A DNA stretch of 64,000 nt, taken from Paenibacillus massiliensis subsp. panacisoli DSM 21345 (GTDB lineage: Bacteria; Bacillota; Bacilli; Paenibacillales; Paenibacillaceae). The position numbers and the translations under genes were made by a program. The stretch spans positions 1 to 64,000 of the forward strand of contig NZ_AUFO01000009.1 of NCBI RefSeq assembly GCF_000426545.1, written 5' to 3'. Below are positions 18,798 to 28,125 of the stretch, piece by piece. Each line of letters begins with the position of its first letter. Positions within the stretch are counted from its first letter, which is position 1. The notes beneath the pieces were generated by a model, which made no database searches, was not told where the DNA came from, and was given only the letters and a program-made list of their open reading frames with translations.

Positions 18798-20327
18798 CTA
18801 TCTATAGTTACTTTGTATATCATTAATTAGAGCCAGTACTTCATGATTTTTTGCCTTGATTTTTTCTAGAAATACTAGTGCTGTTGCTGGGTCATTCTTT
18901 TCAATCCATATCACATAGCCTAAATTGAATAGGACATCTGAATTATTCTCGTTGATTTCGTAAGCCTTCTTAAGCAATGGAATTACGAAACCCTTTCTAC
19001 CCTCAGACCAAAACATAACTGCCATATCAGATAATATTTGGTCCTTCTGTCCTCCACTAAGACATGTCTCGACAAATTGTGCAAAGGAATCAAAGGACAC
19101 ATTTAAATCTTTAGCAAATTCTACAACTTCCACAATTTTATCCATGGTAGGAGAGGGATTAAGCGCCTCGATATAGCCCTGCAGTTCACTCAGAACATTA
19201 TCAAACTGCTTTGAGTACACATCAATAGGTACAAAAGAATGATTTTCCCTTACAATTGAGAAGCTCTGTTCAAATCGTTCAATTACATTGCTAACTCGAT
19301 AGCGGCTAATGGATTCGACACAATTTTCTGCTGAAGGCAATTCAGTAGCTCCACTAAGGATTCCCTGCAGAATATCTTTAAGAGCCTGTGAGTCTCCTTT
19401 CGGAAACAACCACCCATTAATCCCATTTTTCACAATCTCATTAGGGCTTCCTACTTCTGTACAAATTACAGGAACTCCTCTAGATAGTGCCTCTATAAGC
19501 ACCATACCGAACCCCTCATAGTCGGAGGAAAGAACCAGTGTAGACGCCTCATTGATTTCAAGCCATGGCTCCTCCTTCCATCCTTTCCAGTGGACTCTAT
19601 CTGAAATCTTCAACACTTCCGATAACTTTTTTAGAGATTGCTCGTCTTCTCCCCCACCAATAATATCCAGACTCCATGCTCCGGAAAGCATGCTCAAGGA
19701 TTTAAATAATACATCCAATCGTTTTGAATGATTTTCAATTCTGCCAATGAATATTAATTTAATCTCACTTTGAGTCGGTCTGGGTATCAAGGGGAAATCC
19801 TTATCAGGTATCGGGTTGCCTACATAGTACACTTCTGCATCATTTCTTAATGTCTCTCTAATATTGTTTTGCAAAGATTCGGATATTGCTAAATGTGCAT
19901 CACTGTACTTTAATTTCTTCCCCCCTCCAAATGCCTCTAAGGGGCCATGAAGCCAAGAAAGAATAGGCGGTCTTTTTTCCCCATAAAAACTTAGTGCCAA
20001 TCTGCAGATCATACTTAGTGCTGGCGTATGAGTAGCTAACACAATATCTGGACGACCAATCTGGTCTAAAAGATTGCGGTAGCCAAGAGAATAGCGAAAA
20101 ATGTCAATTTCCCCCGTGAAATTTTCACCAAGACTATCGTTACCTTGATCATAATATCTGATTTCAGGCAGTGTAGTAGCCCACTCTTCGTAATCAGGGG
20201 AGGACATTTGAAATACACGTGGTACATGTCCTCTTCTTTTAAGTTCTTGGGTCACTAATGTCAGAACTGTCTCCAAACCGCCTCTTCCCATTGCCTTTCC
20301 CAAAACAATATCAACAATCATGCCCAT
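18798..20327 (-). CDS. GT4-family glycosyltransferase with C-terminal TPR-like region
   Basis: Retaining GT-B glycosyltransferase of 509 residues; donor and acceptor are unknown. The N-lobe opens IVDIVLGKAMGRGGLETV, the glycine-rich acceptor-side loop. The C-lobe has the FIGRIENHSKRLDVLF region and the donor-binding E-x7-E segment YEGFGMVLIEALSRGVPVIC near residue 275. Residues after about 380 form helical repeats (FVIPLLKKAYEINENNSDVLFNLG) that look like TPR. The start is at 20327 or at the next ATG (20321), and it overlaps the upstream 193-residue gene by 17 bp, so the two are coupled. The IS30 remnant lies just downstream. Confidence 0.85.
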   Translation of the reverse strand: MGMIVDIVLGKAMGRGGLETVLTLVTQELKRRGHVPRVFQMSSPDYEEWATTLPEIRYYDQGNDSLGENFTGEIDIFRYSLGYRNLLDQIGRPDIVLATHTPALSMICRLALSFYGEKRPPILSWLHGPLEAFGGGKKLKYSDAHLAISESLQNNIRETLRNDAEVYYVGNPIPDKDFPLIPRPTQSEIKLIFIGRIENHSKRLDVLFKSLSMLSGAWSLDIIGGGEDEQSLKKLSEVLKISDRVHWKGWKEEPWLEINEASTLVLSSDYEGFGMVLIEALSRGVPVICTEVGSPNEIVKNGINGWLFPKGDSQALKDILQGILSGATELPSAENCVESISRYRVSNVIERFEQSFSIVRENHSFVPIDVYSKQFDNVLSELQGYIEALNPSPTMDKIVEVVEFAKDLNVSFDSFAQFVETCLSGGQKDQILSDMAVMFWSEGRKGFVIPLLKKAYEINENNSDVLFNLGYVIWIEKNDPATALVFLEKIKAKNHEVLALINDIQSNYR

Positions 20328-20892
20328 TCCACCGATCTGGAGAAATATAATTTTCTAGAGAACATTTTATTTGTTTAAAAATTTCTTCTTCTTTTCCATC
20401 ACTTAATTCTAAATTACATATCTCTTTCATAACATTGGTTCCTATTGTTTCCTTTATCTCTTCTACTAAATTTGAAGAAGCTGTCCAGATTATATCAGCA
20501 TAATTAATGAAACCTGGATCACTATATATGTTAATTGAGTTCTGTGTCAGAAATACTATAGGAATCTTATGCAGGGTCCCTACCTGCATTCGGCAATAAA
20601 AGGTAGCATGGGGATGGAACGCTATCATAATATCCGCTAAAGGAAGCTCGCTCAAAACCTCACAAAACCCCATCGCCTTCTCTGCAATATACTCTGTTTT
20701 CATTTTTCTTTTCCCCTGCAAATAATAATAATTTATTTTGTCGAACATCTCCATTCGATGTGGCTGGCTCCGTTGATTGGGTGCAAAAAACTCCACAATA
20801 TGTCCCTTTGAAGACATGAGTTGTGCCAGCTTATTAACGGACTCAAGCTCATCTGTATTGTACACTTCTTCCAAAACAAAATAGATCCTCAT
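20311..20892 (-). CDS. Glycosyltransferase N-lobe-like protein (short)
   Basis: The 193-residue product looks like only the first Rossmann lobe of a GT-B enzyme: MRIYFVLEEVYNTDELESVN, then PLADIMIAFHPHATFYCRMQ, then IVFLTQNSINIYSDPGFINY and a helical end. The donor-binding C-lobe with its E-x7-E motif is absent. The protein ends after a terminal-helix-like stretch (EEEIFKQIKCSLENYI). It overlaps the following full GT4 by 17 bp. It may be an internally deleted GT or a non-catalytic partner of the GT4. AGGAG precedes the ATG. Confidence 0.6.
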   Translation of the reverse strand: MRIYFVLEEVYNTDELESVNKLAQLMSSKGHIVEFFAPNQRSQPHRMEMFDKINYYYLQGKRKMKTEYIAEKAMGFCEVLSELPLADIMIAFHPHATFYCRMQVGTLHKIPIVFLTQNSINIYSDPGFINYADIIWTASSNLVEEIKETIGTNVMKEICNLELSDGKEEEIFKQIKCSLENYISPDRWNGHDC

Positions 20893-20954
20893 GCTTACCC
20901 CACTCCTGTCATCATCTAGCTAATAGACGAAAAGCTTTCTTTTCAAAGACAAAC

Positions 20955-20989
20955 AAAAAGAGTGTACTTTTATCATGAGATACACTCTT
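20955..20989 (-). terminator. Terminator after the FkbM gene
   Basis: Minus-strand AAGAGTGTA and TACACTCTT arms with a 13-base loop are followed by TTTTTG. It lies about 25 bases past the FkbM stop, ending the fliD-to-FkbM transcript. The next two genes therefore need their own promoter. Confidence 0.8.
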
Positions 20990-21013
20990 AATTGCTTAAG
21001 CTACTTTATTTAT

Positions 21014-21799
21014 TTAATTGAACTCTATCAAGACAAAAGGATAAAAATCTACTGCTGTGATCTCTTTTAATGTAGCTGGTGTAGGGTCGCCTTCAGCATT
21101 CAGTAGAAACAATTTCCCTCCATGAACATTCAGAATGTCGCTCAACAAATAGATAAAAGGTTCCGCTTCTCCGCCTAACATAGGCTTATTCCATTCAAAA
21201 CTAATTTTACGGATTTTTTTACTTTTAATGGAGTCTATAGCCCCCAAAAAGGCTTGATATTCCCCGCCTTCAATGTCAATCTTCAATAAATCAATTCGAT
21301 CGATTGCTTCCAATTCACTATCCAATGTCACAGCCTCAACTTCAATACAAGTAAATTGATCTCTTACCAGTTCATCCGTCGGTCTCTCATTTATAGAAGA
21401 GTAGCCGTGGAACCTCTCAGATGTCTGAAATTGTAGCTGCCGATTTTCCGAATATATAGCCTTGTTTACCAATGTTACCTGATCAGTCAGCCAGTTCATT
21501 GCTATATTATCCTGAGCAAATGAGTACATTTCAGGATTAGCTTCATAACCTATTACTTTACCGCTAGTTCCTACCAATTTCGCAGATAGCAAGGTAAAAT
21601 AACCCACATTTGTACCCACATCGACTACAACATTTCCTGGCTTCACATGCTTGATGAAATACTTTGTTAAAGGTGCCTCGAAAGCTCCGCTTGTAACAAG
21701 AATTGGCATGAGGCTATAGTCATTTGATGAGATTGTCAGCATTGCATTAAATGCTAACTTTACGAGCATTTTATTATTTCCAATATACGTTCCGTGCAT
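21014..21799 (-). CDS. FkbM-family methyltransferase
   Basis: SAM-dependent O-methyltransferase of the FkbM family, often found in glycan-decorating clusters. The 261-residue protein has the SAM-binding glycine motif VVDVGTNVGYFTLL near residue 57, a GYEANPEMYSFAQDN acidic loop near 84, and IDLLKIDIEGGEYQAFLGA near 172, the usual FkbM signature. GAGGTGG lies 4 bases before ATG. It sits 22 bases after a GT2-TPR gene. It likely methylates a sugar of the glycan made by its neighbours (inference). Confidence 0.88.
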   Translation of the reverse strand: MHGTYIGNNKMLVKLAFNAMLTISSNDYSLMPILVTSGAFEAPLTKYFIKHVKPGNVVVDVGTNVGYFTLLSAKLVGTSGKVIGYEANPEMYSFAQDNIAMNWLTDQVTLVNKAIYSENRQLQFQTSERFHGYSSINERPTDELVRDQFTCIEVEAVTLDSELEAIDRIDLLKIDIEGGEYQAFLGAIDSIKSKKIRKISFEWNKPMLGGEAEPFIYLLSDILNVHGGKLFLLNAEGDPTPATLKEITAVDFYPFVLIEFN

Positions 21800-21821
21800 A
21801 ATTCCACCTCGATGCTTAAAA

Positions 21822-23744
21822 TTAGTTGTTATTCAAATAGTATTCCGGTCTGTTATTAAAGCTCTCATACGCCCACGGAGACACTGGTGTGAACTCCGAC
21901 ATTAGCTTCAAGCTTTTTCCCTTAATGTCTTGATCGCCCACTTTATCTGCTAGTAGATACATTTTAAGAGCTAACTCATAACTGGGTTGAATGTGGTTAG
22001 CTTCAAGATAATATTGATAGCTATCTCCAAATTGCTGCGCATCACGAAGCAAGTCACCCGCCATTATAAAAATTGCTACTTTCTCAGAATTTTCTCCAGG
22101 CTCCAACAAAGCTTGCAGCCCTAATTCTGTAAATTTAAATTTATACAACTGCTTGGACAGCTCTAAACGAAGAACAACCGATTGAACTTGCGTCATCAAA
22201 TATTCGATAGTTTCATACTCTCTGAGCATTAGCAAATCATAACAGAGATTTGAGAAATGCTGGATGAGCTCTCGAGATAGCGAACGTTTGTCTAGACCTA
22301 CTATCTCTTCTCTTTTAACGATTTTCAGCATAAGATTCTGTTCTTTTTGACGGAGATTTGCAATGTGACTAAAGCCTCTATAGAAATCTGCATCTTGTGT
22401 CACCACAGCCAAAAAGAAAATATCTCTTAAATGAAAGCTTGTAACATCTGGATTGCTCGTCCAATTTAACTTAGCTGACTCATACTCTCCGTTCAACTGC
22501 TTAAGCCAAGCCGACACTCCTGCATCAGCCTGACTGGATGAGGATTCACCTGACAATTTCAAGAACAATGGATTTCTCAATTGATACAAGGCCTGCATAA
22601 CTACGCCTGCCTCTTCGACTGAATGAAGTGAGTACAATGAGTGAAGACCTTTTAGAAGATCATCCCAATCCGAGTTCGAGAACATGTCCAACCAGATTTT
22701 AAGAGAAGCTACATGAACACTGTTCTGCCGAATACTTTGTGAGACATGGTTCAATGCTTTCTCTCGTTCCTCTAAAGCTAGGTAAACGTTGGCGAGATGC
22801 GCATGCGCCATATATGAACCAACGCCTTCTAGAGAAGAATACAGGAAATCTTCAACCTCTCCCAATTCAATACACTTTAGAAAACATTGCTCTGCATCCT
22901 TCCAATAATGCAATTTTGCATATATGGTGCCCAAATAGTAATGATAATCGGTATATTTGGGATGGAGTGGGATAGAATCATTTAACACATTAATCGCATC
23001 CCCATACCGCTGCTGCTCTGTTAAACATTGAATGAGGTAAATAATCAGTTTAGGAATAAAATTTTTATCCGGACCAAGTGCGTAAGCCTTTTTAAAGGCC
23101 TCAATTGCTTTTTCAGGCTCCCGTGCAACCTTGTACTGCGTCCCTAGGTTGAAGTAGCCAAATGCCGTTGGCGCTTCCTCCAACTCCTTCTCAATGATCA
23201 TCATGTTACGTGATTTTTTACTTTTCCCTTGCATGACTACCTGTGTATACCCATCATGGTTAATGTATACTTGCAAATTACCCCCTTTGTCATCAGGGAA
23301 GTCCAAATGATTAATTTGCTCATGTATATAGCCTTCATATTTATAGCCGACACTTCGTTTAAATAATCTAACAAACGAATGTGTATCAACTACACCCGCT
23401 CGAATAACGTTCCGAATTCTTAAGAAATAATAAGACCTATTCAGCAAATCAAGCAGTTTGCTCTTTGAAGCATCTTCAAGCCACTCATCAGCATCTAAAG
23501 ACAGAACGTAATCACAGGATGCAAATTGAAGTGCATAGTTCCGAGCATTGGAGAAATTATTATCCCAATCGTAATGATATATTTTAGCCCCGAATCCCTC
23601 AGCAATTTCTACAGTTTTATCTACAGAACCAGTGTCCACAACAATGAGTTCATCAACGATTCCTTGAACACTTTCTAAACACCTCGCCAAGGTTCTTTCT
23701 TCATTCTTCACAATCATACATAATGATATTGTTTGATGTTTCAC
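21822..23744 (-). CDS. GT2-family glycosyltransferase with TPR repeats (640 residues)
   Basis: N-terminal GT-A domain (about 1-240): ISLCMIVKNEERTLARCLES, VDTGSVDKTVEIA, and the metal-binding DXD in LSLDADEWLED. It is followed by TPR-like repeats (AFGYFNLGTQYKVAREPEKA, then YHYYLGTIYAKLHYWKDAEQ) to about residue 340 and an all-helical C-terminus. GT2-TPR proteins of this type are common next to flagellin genes in Bacillales and may glycosylate flagellin. The start is a GTG with AGGAG 8 bases upstream. It lies 15 bases after the other GT2 gene. Sugar and acceptor are unknown. Confidence 0.88.
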   Translation of the reverse strand: MKHQTISLCMIVKNEERTLARCLESVQGIVDELIVVDTGSVDKTVEIAEGFGAKIYHYDWDNNFSNARNYALQFASCDYVLSLDADEWLEDASKSKLLDLLNRSYYFLRIRNVIRAGVVDTHSFVRLFKRSVGYKYEGYIHEQINHLDFPDDKGGNLQVYINHDGYTQVVMQGKSKKSRNMMIIEKELEEAPTAFGYFNLGTQYKVAREPEKAIEAFKKAYALGPDKNFIPKLIIYLIQCLTEQQRYGDAINVLNDSIPLHPKYTDYHYYLGTIYAKLHYWKDAEQCFLKCIELGEVEDFLYSSLEGVGSYMAHAHLANVYLALEEREKALNHVSQSIRQNSVHVASLKIWLDMFSNSDWDDLLKGLHSLYSLHSVEEAGVVMQALYQLRNPLFLKLSGESSSSQADAGVSAWLKQLNGEYESAKLNWTSNPDVTSFHLRDIFFLAVVTQDADFYRGFSHIANLRQKEQNLMLKIVKREEIVGLDKRSLSRELIQHFSNLCYDLLMLREYETIEYLMTQVQSVVLRLELSKQLYKFKFTELGLQALLEPGENSEKVAIFIMAGDLLRDAQQFGDSYQYYLEANHIQPSYELALKMYLLADKVGDQDIKGKSLKLMSEFTPVSPWAYESFNNRPEYYLNNN

Positions 23745-23759
23745 TTTAGCTGCTCCTCA

Positions 23760-24854
23760 CTAATCCAAGATCTCAAGCCTTTTAGTAGCCTGAATAAAGC
23801 CTTGCTTCGCACTCGCTGCATAATACTCCTTGGCTCTTTCGATCTGACCTGTAATTTCAAAATAGATGCCCAGGTTGTATAATGCTCTATAGCTACCTAC
23901 CCCGGCAACAGTCTCGTAAGTCCCAGACCGAACCTCCCCCAGTTCCAAACAACTATAATAGATATTAGGGATACTATGGAATTCTTGCACATTTCCTGAT
24001 TCAATAATTGAAGAAGCTTGTATAAAATATAGATCGGTATAGTTAGGGTATTTTTCTAGTGCTTTCCCCAAAATATTTCGCAGCTCAAGCCATTTTTTTT
24101 CTTTTAGCAAACAATAGCAATACTGTAATACTACGTTGGGAGTAAATGTGTAATCATATGCCTCTTCATTCATTAACAAATGATAGGACGCTGCTAGGTA
24201 CTCATTAGCCTGACTATAATCTTTGGCTACGTATAGCGTTTTGCCAATTTGAAATAATACATAAGGATCCTGCGGGTAATCATTTAGCTGTTTCATTAAA
24301 AGCCGTAGATTTCTGTCTGTCTTTTTCTTCTTTTCTAGAATTGATTTCTTATATCCTTCGTGTAATACAGTAATTTCCGTATCCATACCTGATACAGATT
24401 CATCTGAACAATATAGTTGTTCGTGAATGCTCCCCCTATAACTGTACTGACCATTGTTAGGAATTAGTCTAGTAATATAACTCACAGAGTTCTCGCCCTG
24501 ATCGAGTTCGTTTATTATTTTTATCCGTCCGGGCATCCTGTGCTTTGCCTGAATATATCTCTTTAGGTCTTCTCCCTTCCCCTGATACCTTTCATCCGCA
24601 TCTATCATGAATATATATTCTTCCTGCGCCAGTCCAAGAAGATGATTTCGTGCCGCTGCAAAGTCATCCAGCCATTCAGTTTCAAATACTTTAGCTCCAC
24701 AAGTACGTGCTATATGTACGGTATTATCCTGGGAGCCTGTGTCCAATACGATGACCTCCCGAACATAAGGAGTTACAGAACGAATAGTCTCTGCGATTAA
24801 ATCCTCTTCATCCTTGGTAAGGATACATGCACTAATTGGTAACAGGGAACCCAT
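23760..24854 (-). CDS. GT2-family glycosyltransferase with TPR repeats (364 residues)
   Basis: The GT-A fold is seen in ISACILTKDEEDLIAETIRS, VLDTGSQDNTVHIA and the DXD motif FMIDADERYQ. A C-terminal helical region carries TPR-like units (PYVLFQIGKTLYVAKDYSQA and YRALYNLGIYFEITGQIERA). I start at 24854 because AAGGAGG precedes that ATG by 7 bases; the longer frame adds 14 unsupported residues. It resembles the N-terminal half of the neighbouring 640-residue protein, so the pair may have arisen by duplication. Confidence 0.88.
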   Translation of the reverse strand: MGSLLPISACILTKDEEDLIAETIRSVTPYVREVIVLDTGSQDNTVHIARTCGAKVFETEWLDDFAAARNHLLGLAQEEYIFMIDADERYQGKGEDLKRYIQAKHRMPGRIKIINELDQGENSVSYITRLIPNNGQYSYRGSIHEQLYCSDESVSGMDTEITVLHEGYKKSILEKKKKTDRNLRLLMKQLNDYPQDPYVLFQIGKTLYVAKDYSQANEYLAASYHLLMNEEAYDYTFTPNVVLQYCYCLLKEKKWLELRNILGKALEKYPNYTDLYFIQASSIIESGNVQEFHSIPNIYYSCLELGEVRSGTYETVAGVGSYRALYNLGIYFEITGQIERAKEYYAASAKQGFIQATKRLEILD

Positions 24855-24881
24855 GCTATTTCCTCCTTCGTATGTATAACA

Positions 24882-24905
24882 GAAAGGAGCCCTCACGGAC
24901 TCCTT
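24882..24905 (-). terminator. Weak intercistronic terminator or attenuator
   Basis: Minus-strand AAGGAGTCC and GGGCTCCTT arms with a 4-base loop are followed by only TTTC-TGTT. It sits between the VWA-TIG gene and the GT2 genes, so it may lower expression of the downstream glycosyltransferases. Confidence 0.5.
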
Positions 24906-24923
24906 CTTATTGTAGTGCAGTAA

Positions 24924-27900
24924 TTACTTATACTCAAACATTAATGTTCCGGTCTCTTGACCATCAGGATTGATCACCTTAATAGGTACTCCCCCTGCCG
25001 CCGGATTAGCTGGTGTACGGAGACGTACCCGCGTTGCACTAATAAAGCTAGCTGCGTAATTCACACCATCAATATTAACAACTGCGCCATTTATAAAGTT
25101 CTTACCATCGACATACAGTAGTGTTCCTCCAGCCACTGGACCACTAGTAGGTGAGAGACTTGTAAGTGTAGGTGCAGGTATAGCAGGTGGTGCATCATAT
25201 ACAAATTGAGCAGTAACTGACGCGCCAGTAGGATTAGTAATCACAATATCTACAGGACCCGCTGCAGATCCAACTGGAGTTCTAAATCTTATTCTAGTGT
25301 TACTTACATAGTCATAACTAATTGGAGCCCCTGCAAATGTCAGAGTAAGACCTGACTCCAGATAGTTTCCATCTACATACACCATTGTCCCTCCAGCCAA
25401 GGGTCCATTTCCAGGTGAGACACTTGTGATCTCTGGCTTGGCTTCTTCATACGTATAGGCATTAGGTAATGTGACTGACTTCCCGTCTGGATTGGTCAGC
25501 TTTATGCTCACAGTTCCAGCTACATCTGAAGCAGGAGCCTTAACTCTCACTCTTGCTTTACTAACATATGCATATAAATCAATCTCTTGTGAGCCAAAAC
25601 TTACTTTTGCATCTTTTTGAAACTCTTCCCCGTAAATATCAACAACATTTCCACCCTTCACATTCCCAACTGCCGGGGATATGGAGGTGATAACAGGATC
25701 TGGAAGTACAGGAGGCGCATCATACGTAAATCCAGCTGTCAAACTAGCCTCTTTATTATCTGGATTCACCACTCTAATATCAACCGGTCCAAACGTTGTA
25801 GTCGCAGGTGTACGGAATCTTAAGCGAGTAGCATTAATGAAATCCGGGTTGAATTCCGTGATATTGGAGCCTTGAATCCAGAAGAGCTTGGCACCCTTCT
25901 GATAGTTAGCTCCATCTACATAGACTAATGTACCACCGGTCATTGGACCATTAGCCGGGCTAACTCTACTAACTACTGGATCCGGAAGCGCCGGAGGTAC
26001 AGTATAGGTGAAAGCTTTTTCCAGACTTGCAGATTGTCCATCTGGATTGGTTAGTTGTATATCTACACTAACTGGCTCATTCCAGAATGGTGTACGCAAT
26101 TGCAGCCTAGTTGCAGAAACATAAGAGTAAGTAGTATCTGCTCCCCCAAAGTTTAGCTTCGCGCCCTTCTCAAAGTTGGCGCCATCGATATAAATCAAAG
26201 TATTTTCATCCATACGGCCAGTGTTTGGTGTCACAGAACTGATTGTTGGTCCTGGCGGTGGAGGCGGTGCAATGTACGTATACGCTTGCGTTAAGCTTGC
26301 TTCCTCTCCACTAGGGTTTACCACTTTAATATCTACTTTCTCTTCTTTATCCCATACTGGTGTCTTTACAATTAAAGCTTGGGCAGAACTAAATGTAACG
26401 GAGGAGCTTTCAATATTATTAAAATACACCTTCGCACCTGTTTTGAATTCTTTCCCAGCCAAAGCTACAGTCTCGTTACCAATTGTAGATCCTTCTGCAG
26501 GAGTTATCGATAGCAACTCCAACTTTGGTGGCTCATCATAATTAAATGCTTTTTCTAGAACGGCTGAAGTTCCATCAGGATTCTCAATCGAAACGTCTAC
26601 TGGTCCCCAGGTATCGACTGCAGGAGTTTTAACATATAAATAACCAGAGTTATTGAATGTGATTGAAGACGCTGCTTTGTCTCCAAACTTCACCTGTACG
26701 CCCTTCATAAAATTCTTGCCGTATACCTTCACGTTTGTCCCGCCAGCTATCGGTCCATTCTCGGGAGAGATACTGGTGATCTCAGGGATAGCATAGTAGC
26801 TGTATTCAGCAGTTGCTGACTGATTATCAGGGTTCACAAGTTTTACTTGAACCGGCCCTTGGGTTCCGGCTGGAGTAACTACTGTTACTTCCTTATCACT
26901 AACAACATTCACATTGGTGCCTAATAGGTTAAGAAAGTATATTTTAGCACCAGGAAGGAAGTTCTCGCCAGTGATTGTCACCGTCTCTCCACCTGCAATG
27001 AGACCTTTATTCGGCGATACGGTTGTTATGATCGGGGCCGGATTTTTAACTTCAAGGTTCGCAGAAGGGATTTTATAAGTACGCGTAGCACCTGTGTAGT
27101 CTTTATAGGTAACCACAGAAGCAGTTGTTGTCACAGGATAAGTACCAGCAACTCCTCCTTGCTTTTGGCGTATTTTATAGGTGAATGATAAAGTATCTTT
27201 CTTGAGCTCCAAGAAATTCCATGTTAGTGTATTCCCATTTACCATTGGTTTTGGTATATTATTATCATAGGAACCAGGAATGATCTCAAAATTATCACTT
27301 ACAATGTCATTGACAACGACATCATACGCACTGGCTAGGCCGATTTCTTCTACAATGGCTGCATAGATTTGAGCTAATCCGGTTGAACCTAAGACAAAGT
27401 GGTGATGATGCGAGGTTGTCGCCATATCTTTCAGCAGTTTGTTGGGACCACTTGAATCTGGATTGTCTGATTTACCCAATAGTGCAATGGTGTAGAAGAC
27501 AATGCCTGCATCTTTTGCTTCATTCGCCTTTTTCAAAGTGTATTCATATGCACTGAGGCCGTCTCCTGCTATGGTCGCGTCACCGTCTGTCATCAGTACA
27601 ATGACAGGCTGAGCTTCAGGTCTATGATTTGCCAAGAGCTCTTGGGCTTTAGCAATTGCGGCACCGGTTCCAGTCCCACCATTAGCCGTGATTTTATCAA
27701 TGTAGCTCTTAGCGGCCGCTGCATCAGTTGTTAGCGGGACCCCCTCAAATGCTCTGTCAGAATAGTCTACGATACCGACCTGATGCTTTGTTAGATCCAT
27801 CAAATCAATGAACCCTTTGGCAGCTGCTTTAGCGCTGGCCATTTTATCTTCCCCATCCTTATTATAAGGTGGAGACATACTCCCTGATCTGTCAATGATA

Positions 27901-28112
27901 AGAATAACATCATTTGGTTTAACAACATTTACTGGTGGAGTCCCCTTAAGATTGAGGGTGACTTCTGCTTCTCCCCCTACCAAAACACTTGTTGGCTGCA
28001 CCGTCTTGGAAGCGGACACATAGTTGGCAGCCTCCGCTGTGGAAAATGGGACTATGCTTATCCCTATAAAACCAATAAGCAGCATAATAAATAATCTCTT
28101 CAAGCTACTCAT
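24924..28112 (-). CDS. Exported VWA-domain protein with eight IPT/TIG repeats
   Basis: A 1062-residue secreted protein. The start at 28112 (MSSLKRLF) follows TAGGAGG by 6 bases. Residues 1-30 form a signal peptide ending near STAEAAN. A von Willebrand A domain spans about 60-260, with the MIDAS motif IIDRSGSMSPP and later TDGDATIAGDG acidic residues; a short His-rich stretch (SHHHHFV) follows. From about 355 to the end there are eight TIG/IPT immunoglobulin-like repeats, each marked by a variant of P-x-G-P-x-x-GGT-x-V-x-V-x-G. There is no LPXTG, SLH or stalk anchor. The gene lies 13 bases after fliT, so it is co-transcribed with flagellar filament genes. Adhesion or filament-associated function is inferred. 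Confidence 0.85.
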   Translation of the reverse strand: MSSLKRLFIMLLIGFIGISIVPFSTAEAANYVSASKTVQPTSVLVGGEAEVTLNLKGTPPVNVVKPNDVILIIDRSGSMSPPYNKDGEDKMASAKAAAKGFIDLMDLTKHQVGIVDYSDRAFEGVPLTTDAAAAKSYIDKITANGGTGTGAAIAKAQELLANHRPEAQPVIVLMTDGDATIAGDGLSAYEYTLKKANEAKDAGIVFYTIALLGKSDNPDSSGPNKLLKDMATTSHHHHFVLGSTGLAQIYAAIVEEIGLASAYDVVVNDIVSDNFEIIPGSYDNNIPKPMVNGNTLTWNFLELKKDTLSFTYKIRQKQGGVAGTYPVTTTASVVTYKDYTGATRTYKIPSANLEVKNPAPIITTVSPNKGLIAGGETVTITGENFLPGAKIYFLNLLGTNVNVVSDKEVTVVTPAGTQGPVQVKLVNPDNQSATAEYSYYAIPEITSISPENGPIAGGTNVKVYGKNFMKGVQVKFGDKAASSITFNNSGYLYVKTPAVDTWGPVDVSIENPDGTSAVLEKAFNYDEPPKLELLSITPAEGSTIGNETVALAGKEFKTGAKVYFNNIESSSVTFSSAQALIVKTPVWDKEEKVDIKVVNPSGEEASLTQAYTYIAPPPPPGPTISSVTPNTGRMDENTLIYIDGANFEKGAKLNFGGADTTYSYVSATRLQLRTPFWNEPVSVDIQLTNPDGQSASLEKAFTYTVPPALPDPVVSRVSPANGPMTGGTLVYVDGANYQKGAKLFWIQGSNITEFNPDFINATRLRFRTPATTTFGPVDIRVVNPDNKEASLTAGFTYDAPPVLPDPVITSISPAVGNVKGGNVVDIYGEEFQKDAKVSFGSQEIDLYAYVSKARVRVKAPASDVAGTVSIKLTNPDGKSVTLPNAYTYEEAKPEITSVSPGNGPLAGGTMVYVDGNYLESGLTLTFAGAPISYDYVSNTRIRFRTPVGSAAGPVDIVITNPTGASVTAQFVYDAPPAIPAPTLTSLSPTSGPVAGGTLLYVDGKNFINGAVVNIDGVNYAASFISATRVRLRTPANPAAGGVPIKVINPDGQETGTLMFEYK

Positions 28113-28125
28113 ACAAAACCTCCTA

